Source: Spirodela intermedia
Taxonomy: Eukaryota > Streptophyta > Magnoliopsida > Alismatales > Araceae
Direction of reading: 5' to 3'
Length of the DNA: 64,000 nucleotides
Assembly: GCA_902729315.2 (NCBI GenBank)
Contig: LR746270.1
Span: 5,945,221 to 6,009,220 of the forward strand
The translations under genes and the position numbers were made by a program. Below, piece by piece: positions 51,097 through 62,600 of this stretch. Numbering within the stretch: position 1 is the stretch's first letter; every line of letters begins with the position of its first letter. The notes beneath the pieces were generated by a model. That model was not told where the DNA came from and did not search any database. It saw nothing but the letters and a program-made list of their open reading frames with translations.

Positions 51097-52120
51097 ACTC
51101 ATTGAGAAAGCAATTTTCCCATGGAAGGAGGCGACGATGAGGAAAGGCAGCACTTGCCAGTTTCTCTGCCTACCATTTCTGTCTTCTGTTATCTGTGTTT
51201 GTATAAAGCAGTACTTCATCGTAAACTAGTGCGATATTTCTTGGCATGGAGTTGCTCGTGTTCCTCACTCCACGAGGCATTTAATCTTGGGTTTGCGATC
51301 TACTGGGCCACTGCGTTTTCCATGCACTGCGCTAGTTTCCCCATTGAAATTTTCTTCATCGTGATTCCTCTTTCTCAGAGTCTTTCTTCCCTTGGAAGGT
51401 AAACAGGTTTCATCGGCACTCTTTCGTTGTTTGTTGTGGAAATATTTGATCCTCAAAGTAAAATTGTTGCCATCTCTCTGGTGTCAGCCGGGTTGCATGG
51501 CCCATGTGAAAGGATGAAAACCAGGATTTTTAGGATGGTATCCTCGTAGTGCAGTCTGCTTCAAGGATAAATTGGGAACTAGGAGGAGGGCAGAGAGCGA
51601 TGGCCTCTGCAAGGTAGAAAAGAGATGGGTGAGGATGGAAGTCGTGGACTTTGACAGTTCTTCGTACCTAGCTGACTCATAAATATTTTCTTACATATTC
51701 TTAGAAAAATGTGAAGCACGTCTTCAAGCTGCCTTACGTGCTCAATTTGTCACGTTATGTTGAATAACGGGGTCAAATGATAGAGTTATGAAGCAAGTTC
51801 CTTGCTTACGATGCCACATCAGACGACTGTCTTGGAATTGGAAAGTTTTAACCTAGGATGGATTTTGATGGATACAAGATGATTTCTACTCCCCGAGATG
51901 GCCATCGGTCATATGAGGTGTCTCATAAGATCTGGTGGGATACTGGATTAAATCAGGTACATAAGTGAGAAACCCTATTGTTGGAAACCTCTAAATAAAG
52001 AAACGAATGGATGGAATACCCTTGCCCAAATTCGCTCGCTTGGAGGAAGTTCTAGAAGTGGAGAAACCCTAAATAATGAAAAGGATTGGGTGGGTGCAGG
52101 TGGCAAGGAAAGGCCCTCCT
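51097..52120. other. Intergenic, no gene recognised
   Basis: This is the TIM17 3' flank and AT-rich spacer. The plus-strand frame at 51121-51402 is hydrophobic but has no family signature. Nothing else was seen. Confidence 0.5.
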
Positions 52121-52530
52121 TCACAAGTTCATCTCTTCACGGAGGCTACTCACATCCGGGATAATCCCCACTGCATAGCGTCTCATGACGCCCTCCCCGC
52201 CCAGATCCTTCAACAATTCCGAGGTGGTTCCGCTGTGCTTCAGAAACTTGGCTCTAATGAGAGATCCCGCCTCCGTAGAGAGCGGATCCTCACAGCAAAC
52301 GTCCTTCCAGATGCTGGAGGCCAAGCACTTTGCATACAGATAGCTGTAATACCCTGAGCACACCACCAAGCTCAGGTCCGAGAAAGCATAAAATGGCCGC
52401 CCAAAATGAAGAACACACTTAGAAATAAGTTTAGTAGGGTCTTCTCTTGAGATGCCCACCGGCGCCATAGTTTATGAGATGGCTGAAACGGGTGTGCCCT
52501 CCACAAAGGCGGTCTCTCGTGGAAGACGGC
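52121..52530 (-). pseudogene. 3' remnant of mitochondrial intermediate peptidase (M3 family)
   Basis: Only the last two exons are present. The penultimate exon (ending 52460) reads VEGT...RFSHLINYGAG with disturbed spacing after VEGT. The last exon (52353-52121) reads YYSYLYAKCLASSIWKDVCC, EDPLSTEAGSLIRAKFLKH, ELLKDLGGEGV and GIIPDVSSLREEMNL, closely matching the C-terminus of the plant MIP/Oct1-type oligopeptidase. The HExxH active-site region and all upstream exons are absent from the following DNA, which is repeat-rich. A single intron with GT-AG ends survives (52459-52354). It could instead be the end of a gene whose 5' exons lie beyond the satellite array, but the lack of any further exon for over 11 kb argues for a truncated relic. 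Confidence 0.75.
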
Positions 52531-52561
52531 TGCTGCTCTGAACAGTGTTTGGTCACTCAAA

Positions 52562-54179
52562 GTGTAGAATATCTACACTAACCAATTTCCCAAGCCGGCA
52601 GGTTTCTAAGGGCGCACGAAATTTGATGAAAAAGAAAATCCGAGTGATGGGAGGGAAAAATCCGAGCCGTTGGAGTTAGGTTGCAGTAAACATCGTCCTT
52701 GCATCATTCAAGGCTTCCACCAGTCTTTCAGGAGGTGCCTAATGAAGGTCTTTCCAACTCGATGGTCCCCAAGTATAGTATCTAGAAGATCAATAAAATT
52801 TGGACGCCGCATATATATACATATATATATATATATATATCTCAAACCGCAAAAGAAAAAGTATCATGTGGTCGGAGGATGACTATTGATTTTTCAGGCC
52901 ATCTTTGTATTCACATCATTGGTCATATTCTATTAAAGTGTTTTAAGGGTGTCTGTGAGTAAAAAGGCCATTAAAAATGTTATTCTTAGAAAGTTTTTGA
53001 CGCAGCAAAACTTGAGGACATGACTTGAACAAGTTGTGATCAACTATGATGTTGTGGGGTTGAAGACACATCTTGAATCTTTGAAAAACATGCTCCTTGA
53101 GTCCACAAGGGTCCCTTTGCTCTGAATCCATAAGGTGAAGAGGACAAGTCCCTTGAGTCCACAAGGGGTGATTCTGAATCCATAGAATTAAGAACAAGTT
53201 CTTTGAGTCCACAAGGGTGTTAGAGTCCACTAGTAGAAGCAGAGAATTTTAAGCGAATAAAACTCAGGAAATTTTATTAAAAAAGGTAATATACCTTTGG
53301 GGCCATGGGGTGCCTTTAAATAGGCTAAAGAGTCTTGATTTAGGTGTCAAGATTTGAATTTCAAATGAAATTTAAATTTGAAATCAATTTTGGCTGAAAT
53401 TTAAATTTCAGATGAAATTTGAATGTCAAATGAAAATTGGTTTTTGGATGAAATTTGAATTTCAAATAAAAATTTAAATTTCAAATGAAATTAAAAATAA
53501 TATAAATAGATATATGGGCCTAATTTCATAATTGGGCTAGTAAAGTGAGCTTCAAGGTGCATAAAGTAAAGTGGGCTTCAAGCTGCAATAGTAATGAGCT
53601 TCAAGCTTCAATATTGGGCTTTAGGCTTCTTCAATAATGGGCTTTAGGGTTTGGGCTGCATCAATTTTTGAGTTCAATACTTTAAGCACACTCAATTTTC
53701 TAGAACTTGTCATAAAGCTAAACAACTACTATACTATTAAGTAGAAATTGAATTGACTCTCTATTTCACAAAAGCTGCACGAAGACCATCCATGTACAAT
53801 GTTTATATTAAAAGAGTCATTATCATGTAATTGATTGATGGCATTCCTTTTCTAAAATTATTTACTTAGTGAAGTTGATCTGTGTAAATATTCACCCCTA
53901 AATATTCTCCAATTGATAGTTAATTCCTAACAAAATGTCTTCCACAAAAACAAAATGGTCATAAATATTTGTGTCCTAAAGGCCTTACCATTATCTTTAA
54001 AAACATTCAAGGGTTGGAGAATGCCTCTAGTTTTATATATTTGAAAACTGTTTTAAGATTCCTACACTCCATTAGGACGATAAATGTTAGATCTCAACCA
54101 CCTTTGGATGATAAATAGAAACCAAAGTTGCTGAATCTAGAAATTTTAACTATAATCCTAATAATGTTTCCATCTATCG
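52562..54179. other. AT-rich repeat-like border region without genes
   Basis: This contains an AT run (52809-52840), a GAGTCCACAAG minisatellite (about 53098-53228), a block of alternating AAATTT-type words (53350-53500) and GGGCTTCAAGC-type short repeats (53530-53660). GGTGCCTTTAAATAGGCTA (about 53308-53326) resembles a TATA region of a plant LTR, but no terminal repeats or coding domains were found. Confidence 0.5.
53098..53228. repeat. GAGTCCACAAGGG minisatellite
   Basis: GAGTCCACAAGGG occurs at about 53099, 53156 and 53206, with a fourth partial GAGTCCAC at 53223. The spacing is about 50-57 bp, and a related TCTGAATCCATA word sits between copies. Confidence 0.75.
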
Positions 54180-56639
54180 TTAGGATAACCATAATTCCTA
54201 GCATTTAGGTACAGCAGAACACGGTAATAATTATGCACCATGTGTGATGAGTTAGTTTAAGAAGAATTAAGTAGACAAAATACAATTTTTCTCATGATTT
54301 CTAATATTTCGAAACTTAAGTCAAGGGGTTCAAATACGGTATGCAAATATGTTTTGTTTGTTCAGGTTATATGCGTCGATAAAATTACGAATGATGTATA
54401 GCCCAATAAGACTACAAGTAGTAGGCTTCCATCGCTCAACTCCGGTGCCTTTAAATTCAAAGTCTTCATTTGGGCTCCAAGATGCAAATGAATTTAAATT
54501 CAAGTAAATAAATTTCAAGCATTGAATTTTTAAATCAAATTTAGTTTGGACACAGCCTAGCAATAGATTTGGACACATGTTAAATGTGTCAGAATCTCGA
54601 TTCCGCATGTAAGTTAGTTATAACTACCCATAGAGGCATTCTCGTTTTCCGCAACTCATTTATGAGTTCACCCCAATAGGGCCAAGATAGCAATAGTGGG
54701 CATGCTCAGGGCCAGGTTTCTAAATCATAAAACAGAGGCTTTCCATTTGGCGCACAAAGATAACTGGTAACCGTGAAATACATTATCTACAAAGCGTAGG
54801 TGAGATCCATAATTTATGAACACAAATTCATTGGTTTGCTAAATGCATACTCTAGCCAAGAAGTGTAAGGTTTTAATGCAGCCCAATAAGGTTTGCAAGT
54901 AGGCAGAATAGACCAGGTGAAAGTGATGTGTTGGACCAGCTCAGGTAGGAAATTCAGCATTAGGAATTTTAGGATTCATGTAGAGATTCGATATTTATTC
55001 CTCTTTCATATTTTCTTTTGGTAATCTTACCATTTTCTGTTTTTAGTTCTTACTATTTTTATCCTTATTGTATTCTCTTTCTAAATCCTTCCTTCTATTT
55101 TAGGATTTTTCATTCCCTTATGCTTTCCTTTTATTCTTATTCTATTGTAGTTCCTTCTATTATTCATTTTTTAAATTCATTCTAGATCCCCATTTCGGAC
55201 CCTCATTCCCATGCATTCTTTTCAATATTTTTTTCTCAAGTCTTGTTCAACTATAACTCAACCATCACTCAAGTTTTTGCGGACTCAAGATCATTCTCTG
55301 TTTCAACAAAATTCTAGGTTATGTGGCCAGGATAAGGAATTTTCAGACACAATTAATTAATTATGCACCATGGTGATGAGTTAGTTCCAGAAGAATTAAA
55401 CTAGACAAAATACAATTTTTCCATGATTTCCAATATTTCGAAACTTATGTCAAAGCGTTGTTGAATTTTGGTTCTAAATACTTTTGTGAAGTCACTAATC
55501 ATAGTCACCCAGCAGAAGTTCACAATACGGTATAAATTTTGTTTGTAGTTAATGCTAATCCATACGAACTATATTTATATCAAGTAGTAGTCACAACAAC
55601 TCAATGTATATTGCCCAATTTCAGCTCAACTCAAGATAATATGCCCAATGAACTCATGAAGATTAAGGACAATACAGCATCATTAACTCAGCTCAATTTA
55701 GTTTGGACACAGCCTAGCAATAGATTTGGACACATGATAAATTGTGGGTTTGTTCATAATTATAACTACCCTAGAGGCATTCTCGTTTTCCGCAACTCAT
55801 TTATGAGTTCACCCCCGTGTAGGACGGACGCGAAGATAGCAAGATCTGAGCACGAATCCATGTATCGGATCTTGGAAACAAAACCGGTTTCTAAATCTAT
55901 AAAACCAGAGGCATTCTCCAACCCCTGGGCACACAACACGGATAACTGGTAAGGCGTGAATAATGCATTATCTACAAAGCGTAGCACAGCAGATCCATAA
56001 TTTATGAACACAAATTCATTGGTTTGCTAATGAATGCATACGATCTAGCCCAAGAACCGATGTCAAGGTTTTGGACCCAGGTGGAGAAACCAATAAGATC
56101 TGCGTCGAGACGGCTAGAAAGGGAATAGAACCAGGTGCAAGTGATGTGTTGGACCAACTCAGGTGAGTCAGAGATTCAGAAGATCGTAGGCTATCCTTTA
56201 CCCAAATTCAGCCTCCGATGGCCCCACTGAGAGAGACCGGTCACATATTTATTGGCCCTGAATCTTACGATTCGCACATTTGATTCATGTGAAATAACCG
56301 TAATCCGTTCTCTTCTCCACATTTCCTAGGATCATAATAGATTTCTCCTTTATGCTTTAGTTGTAACTAATTCTCGGCCTACACGCAGGGCCTCCCTCGT
56401 AGCCCCCCCAAAAGGCACATTCTTTTCAACGAATTTTCCAGTTAGTTCCTTCATTCTCGGAGGTCCTTCCTTCCCTTCCCTTCCCTTCTTTTCCCTTCTG
56501 CTGGTGGATTCTAGGGCCCTGCGGACAAATCTATCGTCATGCGGTCTCAAGACAAGGAGCTTTCAACCAAGTCACGTTCTTTGGACTCAAGGTCATGACT
56601 CACTGTAATCTAACCATGCGTCCTTCTAGTTTATGCGGC
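54180..56639. repeat. Diverged edge copies of the 1.4-kb satellite (two units)
   Basis: The first edge copy (about 54180-55319, 1.14 kb) and second (about 55320-56639, 1.32 kb) share most landmarks of the main unit: GTTAGGATAACCATAATTCC, AATTATGCACCATG, GGACACAGCCTAGCAATAG, GAACACAAATTCATTGGTTT and GATGTGTTGGACCA. They carry many substitutions and deletions, and AT-rich filler replaces the last third of the first copy. They mark the left border of the array. Confidence 0.88.
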
Positions 56640-59600
56640 GTTAGGATAACCATAATTCCTAGCGTTTAGGTACAGCAGAACACGGTAATAATTATGCACC
56701 ATGTGTGATGAGTTAGTTTCAGAAGAATTAAGTAGACAAAATACAATTTTTCCATGATTTCCAATATTTCGAAACTTATGTCAAGGGCGTTGACTTGGAT
56801 TTTGGTTCTATGCACTTGAGAAGTCACTAATCATAGTCACCCAGGCAGAAGTTCAAATACGGTATGCAAATATGTTTTGTTTGTTCAGGTTATATGCGTT
56901 GAAGCGGATAAAATTACGAACGATGTATAGCCCAATAAGACTACAAGTAGTAGGCTTCCATCGCTCAACTCCGGTGTATAGCGTTGCCCAATTTCAGCTC
57001 AACTCAAGTGGGCTGGGGGATGCGCCCAATTCCAGCTCAATTCGAGTGGATCAAGGGCAACATACGTGAAGGCATTATTAACTCAGCTCAATTTAGTTTG
57101 GACACAGCCTAGCAATAGATTTGGACACATGTTAAATGTGTCAGAATCTCGATTCCCACATTTGTAGGTTAGTTATAACTACCCTAGAGTTTTCTCGTTT
57201 TCAAACTCATTTATGAGTTCACCCCCGTGTAGGACGGACGCCGAAGATAGCAAGATCTGAGCACGAATCCGCGTATACGGATCTTGGAAACAAAACCGGT
57301 TTCTAAATCTATAAAACCAGAGGCATTCTCCAACCCTGGGCACAAACACGGATAACTGGTAAAGCGTGAATAATGCATTATCTACAAAGCGTAGCACAGC
57401 AGATCCATAATTTATGAACACAAATTCATTGGTTTGCTAATGAATGCATACGATCTAGCCCAAGAACCGATGTCAAGGTTTTCGGACCCAGGTGGAGAAA
57501 CCAATAAGATCTGCGTCGAGACGGCTAGAAAGGGAATAGAACCAGGTGCAAGTGATGTGTTGGACCAACTCAGGTGAGTCAGAGATTCAGAAGATGCGTA
57601 GGCTATCCTTTACCCAAATTCAGCCTCCGATGGCCCCACTGAGAGAGACGGTCACATATTTATTGGCCCTGAATCTTACGATTCGCACATTTGATTCATG
57701 TGAAATAACCGTAATCCGTTCTCTTCTCCACATTTCCTAGGATCATAATAGATTTCTCCCCTTATGCTTTAGTTGTAACTAATTCTCGGCCTACACGCAG
57801 GGCCTCCTCGTAGCCACCCCCAAAGGCACATTCTTTTCAACGAATTTTCCAGTTAGTTCCCTTCATTCTCGGAGGTCCTTCCTTCCCTTCCCTTCTTCCT
57901 TCTGCTGGTGGATTCTAGGGCCCTGCGGACAAATCTATCGTCATGCGGTCTCAAGACAAGGAGCTTTCAACCAAGTCACGTTCTTTGCGGACTCAAGGTC
58001 ATGACTCACTGTCTGCGCCCTTCTAGTTTATGCGGCGTTAGGATAACCATAATTCCTAGCGTTTAGGTACAGCAGAACACGGTAATAATTATGCACCATG
58101 TGTGATGAGTTAGTTTCAGAAGAATTAAGTAGACAAAATACAATTTTTCCCATGATTTCCAATATTTCGAAACTTATGTCAAGGGCGTTGACTTGGATTT
58201 TGGTTCTATGCACTTGAGAAGTCACTAATCATAGTCACCCAGGCAGAAGTTCAAATACGGTATGCAAATATGTTTTGTTTGTTCAGGTTATATGCGTTGA
58301 AGCGGATAAAATTACGAACGATGTATAGCCCAATAAGACTACAAGTAGTAGGCTTCCATCGCTCAACTCCGGTGTATAGCGTTGCCCAATTTCAGCTCAA
58401 CTCAAGTGGGCTGGGGGATGATGCCCAATTCCAGCTCAATTCGAGTGGATCAAGGGCAACATACGTGAAGGCATTATTAACTCAGCTCAATTTAGTTTGG
58501 ACACAGCCTAGCAATAGATTTGGACACATGTTAAATGTGTCAGAATCTCGATTCCGCATTTGTAGGTTAGTTATAACTACCCTAGAGGCATTCTCGTTTT
58601 CCGCAACTCATTTATGAGTTCACCCACGTGTAGGACGGCGAAGATAGCAAGATCTGAGCACGAATCCGCGTATACGGATCTTGGAAACAAAACCGGTTTC
58701 TAAATCTATAAAACCAGAGGCATTCTCCAACCCCTGGCGCACAAACACGGATAACTGGTAAGGCGTGAATAATGCATTATCTACAAAGCGTAGCACAGCA
58801 GATCCATAATTTATGAACACAAATTCATTGGTTTGCTAATGAATGCATCGATCTAGCCCAAGAACCGATGTCAAGGTTTTCGGACCCAGGTGGAGAAACC
58901 AATAAGATCTGCGTCGACGGCTAGAAAGGGAATAGAACCAGGTGCAAGTGATGTGTTGGACCAACTCAGGTGAGTCAGAGATTCAGAAGATGCGTAGGCT
59001 ATCCTTTACCCAAATTCAGCCTCCGATGGCCCCACTGAGAGAGACCGGTCACATATTTATTGGCCCTGAATCTTACGATTCGCACATTTGATTCATGTGA
59101 AATAACCGTAATCCGTTCTCTTCTCCACATTTCCTAGGATCATAATAGATTTCTCCCTTATGCTTTAGTTGTAACTAATTCTCGGCCTACACGCAGGGCC
59201 TCCCTCGTAGCCACCCCAAAAGGCACATTCTTTTCAACGAATTTTCCAGTTAGTTCCCTTCATTCTCGGAGGTCCTTCCTTCCCTTCCCTTCCCTTCTTT
59301 TCCCTTCTGCTGGTGGATTCTAGGGCCCTCGGACAAATCTATCGTCATGCGGTCTCAAGACAAGGAGCTTTCAACCAAGTCACGTTCTTTGCGGACTCAA
59401 GGTCATGACTCACTGTAATCTAACCATCGCGTCCTTCTAGTTTATGTGGCGTTAGGATAACCATAATTCCTAGCGTTTAGGTACAGCAGAACACGGTAAT
59501 AATTATGCACCATGTGTGATGAGTTAGTTTCAGAAGAATTAAGTAGACAAAATACAATTTTTCCATGATTTCCAATATTTCGAAACTTATGTCAAGGGCG

Positions 59601-62600
59601 TTGACTTGGATTTTGGTTCTATGCACTTGAGAAGTCACTAATCATAGTCACCCAGGCAGAAGTTCAAATACGGTATGCAAATATGTTTTGTTTGTTCAGG
59701 TTTATGCGTTGAAGCGGATAAAATTACGAACGATGTATAGCCCAATAAGACTACAAGTAGTAGGCTTCCATCGCTCAACTCCGGTGTATAGCGTTGCCCA
59801 ATTTCAGCTCAACTCAAGTGGGCTGGGGGATGCCCCAATTCCAGCTCAATTCGAGTGGATCAAAGGCGCAACATCGTGAAGGCATTATTAACTCAGCTCA
59901 ATTTAGTTTGGACACAGCCTAGCAATAGATTTGGACACATGTTAAATGTGTCAGAATCTCGATTCCGCATTTGTAGGTTAGTTATAACTACCCCTAGAGT
60001 TTTCTCGTTTTCAAATCATTTATGAGTTCACCCCGTGTAGGACGGACGCGAAGATAGCAAGATCTGAGCACGAATCCGCGGTATACGGATCTTGGAAACA
60101 AAACCGGTTTCTAAATCTATAAAACCAGAGGCATTCTCCAACCCCTGGGCACACAAACGGGATAACTGGTAAGCGTGAATAATGCATTATCTACAAAGCG
60201 TAGCACAGCAGATCCATAATTTATGAACACAAATTCATTGGTTTGCTAATGAATGCATACGATCTAGCCCAAGAACCGATGTCAAGGTTTTCGGACCCAG
60301 GTGGAGAAACCAATAAGATCTCGCGTCGAGGCGGCTAGAAAGGGAATAGAACCAGGTGCAAGTGATGTGTTGGACCAACTCAGGTGAGTCAGAGATTCAG
60401 AAGATGCGTAGGCTATCCTTTACCCAAATTCAGCCTCCGATGGCCCCACTGAGAGAGACCGGTCACATATTTATTGGCCCTGAATCTTACGATTCGCACA
60501 TTTGATTCATGTGAAATAACCGTAATCCGTTCTCTTCTCCACATTTCCTAGGATCATAATAGATTTCTCCCTTATGCTTTAGTTGTAACTAATTCTCGGC
60601 CTACACGCAGGGCCTCCTCGTAGCCACCCCCAAAAGGCACATTCTTTTCAACGAATTTTCCAGTTAGTTCCCTTCATTCTCGGAGGTCCTTCCTTCCCTT
60701 CCCTTCCCTTCTTTTCCCTTCTGCTGGTGGATTCTAGGGCCCTGGACAAATCTATACGTCATGCGGTCTCAAGACAAGGAGCTTTCAACCAAGTCACGTT
60801 CTTTGCGGACTCAAGGTCATGACTCACTGTAATCTAACCATGCGTCCTTCTAGTTTATGCGGCGTTAGGATAACCATAATTCCTAGCGTTTAGGTACAGC
60901 AGAACACGGTAATAATTATGCACCATGTGTGATGAGTTAGTTTCAGAAGAATTAAGTAGACAAAATACAATTTTTCCATGATTTCCAATATTTCGAAACT
61001 TATGTCAAGGGCGTTGACTTGGATTTTGGTTCTATGCACTTGAGAAGTCACTAATCATAGTCACCCAGGCAGAAGTTCAAATACGGTATGCAAATATGTT
61101 TTGTTTGTTCAGGTTTATGCGTTGAAGCGGATAAAATTACGAACGCGTATAGCCCAATAAGACTACAAGTAGTAGGCTTCCATCGCCAACTCCGGTGTAT
61201 AAGCGTTGCCCAATTTCAGCTCAACTCAAGTGGGCTGGGGGATGCGCCCAATTCAGCTCAATTCGAGTGGATCAAAGGCGCAACATACGTGAAGGCATTA
61301 TTAACTCAGCTCAATTTAGTTTGGACACAGCCTAGCAATAGATTTGGACACATGTTAAATGTGTCAGAATCTCGATTCCGCATTTGTAGGTTAGTTATAA
61401 CTACCCCTAGAGGCATTCTCGTTTTCCGCAACTCATTTATGAGTTCACCCCGTGTAGGACGGACCGAAGATAGCAAGATCTGAGCACGAATCCGCGTATA
61501 CGGATCTTGGAAACAAAACCGGTTTCTAAATCTATAAAACCAGAGGCATTCTCCAACCCCTGGGCACACAAACGGATAACTGGTAAGCGTGAATAATGCA
61601 TTATCTACAAAGCGTAGCACAGCAGATCCATAATTTATGAACACAAATTCATTGGTTTGCTAATGAATGCATACGATCTAGCCCAAGAACCGATGTCAAG
61701 GTTTTCGGACCCAGGTGGAGAAACCAATAAGATCTCGTCGAGGCGGCTAGAAAGGGAATAGAACCAGGTGCAAGTGATGTGTTGGACCAACTCAGGTGAG
61801 TCAGAGATTCAGAAGATGCGTAGGCTATCCTTTACCCAAATTCAGCCTCCGATGGCCCCACTGAGAGAGACCGGTCACATATTTATTGGCCCTGAATCTT
61901 ACGATTCGCACATTTGATTCATGTGAAATAACCGTAATCCGTTCTCTTCTCCACATTTCCTAGGATCATAATAGATTTCTCCCTTATGCTTTAGTTGTAA
62001 CTAATTCTCGGCCTACACGCAGGGCCTCCCTCGTAGCCACCCCCAAAAGGCACATTCTTTTCAACGAATTTTCCAGTTAGTTCCTTCATTCTCGGAGGTC
62101 CTTCCTTCCCTTCCCTTCCCTTCTGCTGGTGGATTCTAGGGCCCTGCGGACAAATCTATCGTCATGCGGTCTCAAGACAAGGAGCTTTCAACCAAGTCAC
62201 GTTCTTTCAAGGTCATGACTCACTCAACTCACTGTAATCTAACCATCGTCCTTCTAGTTTATGCGGCGTTAGGATAACCATAATTCCTAGCGTTTAGGTA
62301 CAGCAGAACACGGTAATAATTATGCACCATGTGTGATGAGTTAGTTTCAGAAGAATTAAGTAGACAAAATACAATTTTTCCCATGATTTCCAATATTTCG
62401 AAACTTATGTCAAGGGCGTTGACTTGGATTTTGGTTCTATGCACTTGAGAAGTCACTAATCATAGTCACCCAGGCAGAAGTTCAAATACGGTATGCAAAT
62501 ATGTTTTGTTTGTTCAGGTTATATCGTTGAAGCGGATAAAATTACGAACGATGTATAGCCCAATAAGACTACAAGTAGTAGGCTTCCATCGCTCAACTCC

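Noticed and set aside
53280-53340. LTR-like TATA region GGTGCCTTTAAATAGGCTA
   Set aside because: No second copy, TG...CA ends, primer-binding site or polyprotein nearby, so an LTR retrotransposon is not called.
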